A stretch of 64,000 nucleotides of DNA from a virus. The position numbers and the translations under genes were made by a program. The DNA lies in the IMG/VR virus record IMGVR_UViG_3300044213_000107, positions 186,001-250,000 of that record. The stretch is one strand, 5' to 3'. The notes under the pieces were generated by a model, which had not been told where the DNA came from, did not search any database, and worked only from the letters and a program-made list of their open reading frames with translations. Positions 59,701 through 64,000 of the stretch are shown here, piece after piece (the stretch's first letter is position 1; each line of letters begins with the position of its first letter).

Positions 59701-62700
59701 CCAGTTGTGATCGTTGCATTTGTCAATGCGCTGATATAACCACCACTGATTACTGCATTACCGGTACTAAAGTTAGTTGCTTGAGCAGTTGTAGCATATA
59801 CATTAGCCAAACCACTTGCATAACCACCTGTAATTGCTGCGTTAGCAGTTGATAGGTTTGTTGCTTGTAGTGTTGTAACTGCAGCAGTTGTGATTGTTGC
59901 ATTTGTCAATGCACTGATATAACCACCACTGATTACTGCATTGGCAGTGTTAATACTACCAGCATACAATGTTGTGATGTTGCCATTTGTACTACCAAAT
60001 GTTGCAATGTTACCTGTAGCAGCACTCAATCCACTCAAGTTGGTAGCAGTTCCGCCTGTGATAACTGCATTACCAGTACTAAAGTTAGTTGCTTGTAATG
60101 TTGTTAAGCCATTAGCAGAACCACCAGTAATAACTGCATTAGCAGTACTAAATCCAGTGGTAGCAACTAGATATGTAAATGCACCGGTACTTGGACTTGT
60201 ATTACCAATTGGTGTGTTGTTTAAACTAGATACAGCGATACCGCCACCTAAAGTTAACGAACCACCAATAAACAAGTTACCGGAGATACTTTCGTCGCCC
60301 CAGATCTGCACCGCACCAGTGTTGGCACTTAGACCGCCGCCCAATACACGAGCATTAGCAACTGTTAATGAACCCATTTCAACAGGGTCATAGATTGCGT
60401 TTGTGTAGTTTGTTACACCTGCTGAGGGTTCTGGAACATTACTAAAGAATTTCCAAGTATTTGTAACATAATCACGTGTCAATCCAGTATGTTGATATGT
60501 TCCGCTAGAACCACCAACAAAGTGTGAATAGAAACCAACATCATAATTGTAGTTACTTGGGTTACTTGCATTCAAATATAACAATGGATCGTTAACAGAT
60601 TCAATTGTTGTTACTTGTGAAGTTAAGTTACCGTAAATGTTACCGCCAACCCATAGGTTGCCTAAAATACTTGCACCGCCAGTTAACTGTACTGCACCAG
60701 TGTTTAAACCAGTTGAGTCTGTGGCATTAGTAAATGTTGTTAAACCATTTGATGTTAGTGTTGTAAATGCGCCAGTTGCAGCAGTATTTGCACCAATTGG
60801 ATGGTTATCTGAATATCCGCCCGTAATACGTGCATTACCTGTGCTGAAGTTAGTTGCTTGAGCAGTTGTAGCATATACGTTGGCTAAACCACTTGCATAG
60901 CCACCAGTAATAGCAACGTTAGGCGAACTAAAGTTAGCTGCGTATAATGTTGTAAAGTTACCATTTGTAACTGTAGCAGTTGTGATCGTTGCATTTGTCA
61001 ATGCACTGATATAACCACCACTGATTACTGCATTACCGGTACTAAAGTTAGTTGCAACCGCAGTTGTCAAGTTAGCACTTGTAGATCCAAATGTTGCAAT
61101 GTTACCTGTAGCGGCACTTAGACCACTTAGGTTAGTTGCAGTACCACCTGTGATAACTGCATTGGCTGTACTGAAGTTAGTTGCTTGAGCAGTTGTTGCA
61201 GTTAGGTTTGTTAAGCCAGTTGCTGAACCACCAGTTACCTGTGCATTACCTGTACTGAAGTTAGTTGCTTGAGCAGTTGTTGCAGTTAGATTTGTTAAAC
61301 CAGTTGCTGAACCACCAGTTACCTGTGCATTGCCTGTACTGAAGTTTGTTGCTTGAGCAGTTGTTGCAGTTAGGTTTGTTAAACCAGTTGCTGAACCACC
61401 TGTTATTTGTGCATTACCAGAACTGAAGTTAGTTGCTTGTAGTGTTGTGACTGCAGCAGTTGTTACTGTAGCAGTTGTGATTGTTGCATTTGTCAATGCG
61501 CTGATGTAACCACCACTAATTACTGCATTGCCAGTACTGAAGTTAGTTGCTTGAGCAGTTGTTGCAGTTAGATTTGTTAAACTAGTTGCTGAACCACCTG
61601 TTATTTGTGCATTGCCTGTACTGAAGTTCGTTGCAACAGCGGTTGTCAAATTAGCACTTGTTGAACCAAATGTTGCAATATTACCTGTTGCAGCACTCAA
61701 GCCACTCAAGTTAGTAGCAGTACCACCTGTGATAACTGCGTTAGCAGTACCAAATCCTGTTGTTGCAACTAATGTACCAATGTTTCCGTTTGTACTGTTT
61801 AACTGAGCAAAAGTACCTACACCAGCAGCAACGTTGGCTAGATTATTAGCATAGCCGCCAGTTAAAACAACATTACCAGAACTTAAATTTGTTGCTTGAG
61901 CAGTTGTTGCAGTTAGGTTTGTTAAACCAGTTGCCGAACCACCAGTTACCTGTACATTACCAGAACTGAAGTTAGTAGCAACTGCAGTTGTCAAGTTGGC
62001 ACTTGTAGATCCAAATGTTGCAATGTTACCTGTAGCGGCACTCAAGCCACTCAAGCCAGTAATTGAACCACCTGTTACGTATGCATTACCAGTACTGAAG
62101 TTAGTTGCAACAGCGGTTGTCAAATTAGCACTTGTTGAACCAAATGTTGCAATGTTACCAGTTGCAGCACTTAGACCGCTTAGGTTAGTAGCAGTACCAC
62201 CTGTAATAACTGCATTAGCAGTACTGAAGTTTGTTGCTTGTAATGTTGTAACAGCACCAGTTGTGATTGTTGCATTTGTCAATGCGCTGATATAACCACC
62301 ACTAATTACTGCATTGCCAGTACTGAAGTTAGTTGCTTGAGCAGTTGTTGCAGTTAGATTTGTTAAACCAGTTGCTGAACCACCAGTTACCTGTGCATTG
62401 CCTGTACTGAAGTTTGTTGCTTGAGCAGTTGTTGCAGTTAGGTTTGTTAAACCAGTTGCTGAACCACCTGTTATTTGTGCATTACCAGAACTGAAGTTAG
62501 TTGCTTGAGCAGTTGTAGCATATACGTTAGCCAAACCACTTGCATAACCACCTGTAATTGCAGCATTTGCAGTACTGAAGTTTGTTGCTTGAGCAGTTGT
62601 TGCAGTTAGGTTTGTTAAACCAGTTGCTGAACCACCTGTTATTTGTGCATTACCAGTACTGAAGTTTGTTGCGACTGCAGTTGTCAAATTAGCACTTGTT

Positions 62701-63830
62701 GAACCAAATGTTGCAATGTTACCTGTAGCGGCACTTAGACCGCTTAAGCCAGTAGCAGTACCGCCAGTAATTACTGCGTTAGCTGTACTGAAGTTTGTTG
62801 CTTGTAGTGTTGTAACTGCAGCAGTTGTGATTGTTGCATTTGTCAATGCACTGATGTAACCACCACTGATAACCGCGTTAGCAGTATTCATACTACCTGC
62901 GTACAACGTTGTTACATTACCGGCAGTAGCACCAAATGTTGCGATATTACCAGTTGCAGCACTTAGACCGCTTAAGCCAGTAGCAGTACCGCCAGTAATT
63001 ACTGCATTAGCGGTATTCATACTACCTGCATATAATGTTGTTACATTACCTGCGGTTGCGCTAAATGTTGCAATGTTACCGGTTACGGCACTCAATCCAC
63101 TCAAGTTAGTTGCTGTACCACCTGTGATAACTGCGTTAGCAGTTGATAGGTTTGTGGCCTGAAGAGTTGTTATTGCACCAGTTGTGATCGTTGCATTTGT
63201 CAATGCACTGATATAACCACCGCTGATTACTGCATTGGCAGTATTTAAACTTGATGAGAACAATGGACCTGTAACATTAGCACCGCTGGAATTTAACTGA
63301 GTTATATATCCTGTTGCGGCTGCTAGTGTGGTGAAAGTACCTGCAGCGGGAGTAACATTACCAATAACGGTATTGTTAATTGCGCTTGCAGACACGGAAA
63401 CTGCGGTTAAATTACCAAGTTTTACGTTAGCAAATCCAGAGTTGTTAATACTTGTTACACCTGAGCCAGTGTCAGTAGTTACAACGGCTTCGAACGCTCC
63501 GTCGGCTTCTACCCACACCCACGCGGTGTTTACACTACCGTATCCACTAAGCGAACTTAGATTACGGTTTACTAAAATACCAATATCGTATCCTGTTAAC
63601 GATCCTGAATACCCGTTGTTAAAAACAACTAATGGGTCATTAACATATGTGTTTGTTGAACTTACTGTGCTGGATGAACCTGATACGCTAAGGTTACCAA
63701 CAATAGTAACGTTAGAATTTAACGTTAAATTTGGGTTAAATAATGCACCTGTCAACGTTCCGGATGCGATTTTCGCATACGTTATCGTTGCATCAGTGAT
63801 CTGATTATTTTTAATTCTTGTTACTGCCAC
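56730..63830 (-). CDS. Giant repetitive tail-fibre protein, 2366 aa
   Basis: It starts with GTG behind TAGGAG (MAVTRIKNNQITDATITYAKI). An N-terminal attachment part (about 1-170) leads to about 1700 residues of degenerate 20-25 residue repeats of types ATNFSTGNA-x-ITGG, SATGLTNLTATTAQ, GYISALTNATITT and LSGLSAATGNIATFG, then a non-repeat region and a C-terminal LNTFSNTSYRTAKYIVQV...SYGIVQTG domain shared with the protein at 54316. The repeats predict a long beta-solenoid rod. ACTAAATA lies at 63855. Confidence 0.85.
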   Translation of the reverse strand: MAVTRIKNNQITDATITYAKIASGTLTGALFNPNLTLNSNVTIVGNLSVSGSSSTVSSTNTYVNDPLVVFNNGYSGSLTGYDIGILVNRNLSSLSGYGSVNTAWVWVEADGAFEAVVTTDTGSGVTSINNSGFANVKLGNLTAVSVSASAINNTVIGNVTPAAGTFTTLAAATGYITQLNSSGANVTGPLFSSSLNTANAVISGGYISALTNATITTGAITTLQATNLSTANAVITGGTATNLSGLSAVTGNIATFSATAGNVTTLYAGSMNTANAVITGGTATGLSGLSAATGNIATFGATAGNVTTLYAGSMNTANAVISGGYISALTNATITTAAVTTLQATNFSTANAVITGGTATGLSGLSAATGNIATFGSTSANLTTAVATNFSTGNAQITGGSATGLTNLTATTAQATNFSTANAAITGGYASGLANVYATTAQATNFSSGNAQITGGSATGLTNLTATTAQATNFSTGNAQVTGGSATGLTNLTATTAQATNFSTGNAVISGGYISALTNATITTGAVTTLQATNFSTANAVITGGTATNLSGLSAATGNIATFGSTSANLTTAVATNFSTGNAYVTGGSITGLSGLSAATGNIATFGSTSANLTTAVATNFSSGNVQVTGGSATGLTNLTATTAQATNLSSGNVVLTGGYANNLANVAAGVGTFAQLNSTNGNIGTLVATTGFGTANAVITGGTATNLSGLSAATGNIATFGSTSANLTTAVATNFSTGNAQITGGSATSLTNLTATTAQATNFSTGNAVISGGYISALTNATITTATVTTAAVTTLQATNFSSGNAQITGGSATGLTNLTATTAQATNFSTGNAQVTGGSATGLTNLTATTAQATNFSTGNAQVTGGSATGLTNLTATTAQATNFSTANAVITGGTATNLSGLSAATGNIATFGSTSANLTTAVATNFSTGNAVISGGYISALTNATITTATVTNGNFTTLYAANFSSPNVAITGGYASGLANVYATTAQATNFSTGNARITGGYSDNHPIGANTAATGAFTTLTSNGLTTFTNATDSTGLNTGAVQLTGGASILGNLWVGGNIYGNLTSQVTTIESVNDPLLYLNASNPSNYNYDVGFYSHFVGGSSGTYQHTGLTRDYVTNTWKFFSNVPEPSAGVTNYTNAIYDPVEMGSLTVANARVLGGGLSANTGAVQIWGDESISGNLFIGGSLTLGGGIAVSSLNNTPIGNTSPSTGAFTYLVATTGFSTANAVITGGSANGLTTLQATNFSTGNAVITGGTATNLSGLSAATGNIATFGSTNGNITTLYAGSINTANAVISGGYISALTNATITTAAVTTLQATNLSTANAAITGGYASGLANVYATTAQATNFSTGNAVISGGYISALTNATITTGTFTTLYATNFSSPNVAVTGGYASGLANVYATTAQATNFSTGNAVISGGYISALTNATITTAAVTTLQATNLSTANAVITGGTATNLSGLSAATGNIATFGATAGNITTLYTGSINTANAVVTGGYINNLANITAATGYVASMNSTTGNVTTLYAANFSSPNVVISGGYISALTNATITTATITNETVTTIQATNLSTANAVITGGTATNLSGLSAATGNIATFGSTSANLTTAVATNFSTGNAYVTGGSITGLSGLSAATGNIATFGSTSANLTTAVATNFSSGNIAVTGGYASGLANVYATTAQATNFSTGNAQITGGSATGLTNLTATTAQATNFSSGNIAVTGGSATGLTNLTATTAQATNFSSGNIAVTGGSATGLTNLTATTAQATNFSSGNIAVTGGYASGLANVYATTAQATNLSSGNAVITGGYINNLTNIAAATGYVTSLNSTSANLTTAVATNFSTANAAITGGYASGLANVYATTGSVTNFSTGNAVISGGYISALTNATITTAAVTTLQATNFSTANAVITGGTATNLSGLSAATGNIATFGSTSANLTTAVATNFSSGNVVISGGYISALTNATITTGTVTNLTATNFYSANAVINGGYIASTANITTTGFAIHNGNIVAAAGTASTNATTGALVVIGGVGISGNTYHNGGAVFNNTNNANFDTIIRGVNDQTLVWARPSSTYDSVIFGNSATASTLVPGAKVVFNTTDSILLPVGTTAQRPGSGGYGTATQGMFRYNSTTNQFEVYTGSIWQASAQTFTIIADQQFNGDGSTTTFTLSQSATTAGTIVSINGVVQIPTLAYSVSNTTLTFTEAPAAGDVIDVRMLTTTTTISGLASTTGNVNITPDDIAGLQFNSGSGAATARFTMPTSGGLVTQEANVSVASAGTATTLDTFSNTSYRTAKYIVQVTNGGNYQSQEVLVVQGGGSAYVTSYGIVQTGGNLGVVTATVSGGNTLLQFTAVNATNSVRLFREYVPV
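57840..63240. repeat. Dense DNA-level repeat array inside the giant fibre gene
   Basis: Near-identical DNA units of roughly 60-75 bases recur dozens of times, with block order shuffled, for example the GCACTGATATAACCACC block and the CCAGTTGCTGAACCACC block. Such an array favours slippage and recombination between copies. Short-read assembly here could be wrong. Confidence 0.85.
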
Positions 63831-63854
63831 GGCTAAATCTCCTAAACTGCTATG

Positions 63855-63862
63855 TATTTAGT
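63855..63862 (-). promoter_or_regulatory. Late-type promoter ACTAAATA of the giant fibre gene
   Basis: It lies 24 bases before the GTG start, with TAGGAG in between. The rest of 63831-63911 shows nothing further. Confidence 0.45.
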
Positions 63863-63911
63863 TTAAGAGTTTATTTCGGGCTTACTGGATATGATTTCTA
63901 AAGGATTTTGA

Positions 63912-64000
63912 ATTACACAGCAAAGTATGTTTTTTGTATTCGCAATTGGTAATTGCTTACCGAACCTGTTGCTAAAAGATTAACTGTAGATCCGTTAACA
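63912..64000 (-). CDS. C-terminus of a further gene, cut by the window edge
   Basis: A minus-strand frame enters from the right edge (VNGSTVNLLATGSVSNYQ...) and ends RIQKTYFAV at TAA 63912-63914. The alternation of small polar and hydrophobic residues is fibre-like. It probably belongs to the same tail module. Confidence 0.55.

Noticed and set aside
57840-63240. Possible CRISPR array
   Set aside because: The repeats are in frame, coding, of varying length and without unique spacers of constant size. No cas genes are present.
56947-63804. Several open frames of 60-160 codons on the plus strand opposite the giant fibre gene
   Set aside because: They are Val/Ala/Pro-rich mirror images of the repeats, with no ribosome sites and repeated composition. 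They are shadows of the coding strand.

Overview
This window is a 64 kb piece of a large, AT-rich, T4-like (myovirus) phage genome, or a prophage or metagenomic fragment of one. The marker genes are T4-type and closest in layout to the cyanophage and pelagiphage branch: uvsX, uvsY, a gp32-like ssDNA-binding protein, terminase gp17, a probable gp16, the head-completion nuclease gp4, tail sheath gp18, tail tube gp19, neck and tail-completion proteins gp13, gp14 and gp15, a gp1-type dNMP kinase and very large repetitive tail fibres. No integrase or lysogeny module is visible. Two host-like genes, an RNA polymerase omega subunit and a TctC/Bug-type periplasmic binding protein, suggest a proteobacterial and perhaps betaproteobacterial host. 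That host assignment is inference.

Layout. 1-4616: accessory genes (a cut-down transketolase, an RmlB-like epimerase, an SGNH hydrolase, a 2OG-Fe(II) oxygenase paired with a radical SAM enzyme) plus a self-contained ncRNA gene at 2549-2829. 4626-9737: small minus-strand accessory genes (metallophosphoesterase, P-loop kinase, secreted TctC-like protein, PP-loop ATP pyrophosphatase). 9743-18218: a minus-strand array of 27 tRNA genes covering all 20 amino acids plus an initiator-like tRNA. It is interspersed with rpoZ, a B12-type radical SAM gene, two 2OG oxygenases, two HNH genes, tRNA remnants and several hairpin or structured-RNA spacers. Two sigma-70-like promoters sit at its head (17023-17156). 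18221-24230: another radical SAM enzyme, structured RNA, a leaderless sORF/sRNA cassette, a lipoprotein and a methyltransferase. 24217-28947: recombination and replication genes (uvsY, uvsX, gp32) with a GIY-YIG insertion and a frameshifted gene. 29053-48615: packaging, head and tail genes, including a terminase large subunit broken into two genes by an atypical split intein with a homing endonuclease gene between the halves. 48662-64000: conserved phage proteins, a plus-strand neck and tail-completion island (50573-53590) and a minus-strand fibre module ending in a 2366-residue repetitive protein.

Regulation. A T4-late-like octamer (consensus NNTAAATA, often TATAAATA, GATAAATA or ACTAAATA) precedes most transcription units on both strands. 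Structural genes have it 20-40 bases ahead of a Shine-Dalgarno site. Six accessory genes instead have it exactly 5 bases before the ATG, with no Shine-Dalgarno, so the T4 rule for the start point puts +1 on the A of the ATG and predicts leaderless mRNAs. Sigma-70-like promoters with 16-17 base spacers serve the ncRNA gene, the tRNA array and the small sORF/sRNA cassette.

The most notable systems are the fractured terL with its atypical split intein and endonuclease, the all-20 tRNA array with embedded structured RNAs, the promoter-to-terminator ncRNA gene at 2549-2829, and the leaderless late promoters. All function calls rest on reading motifs by eye; no database search was run.
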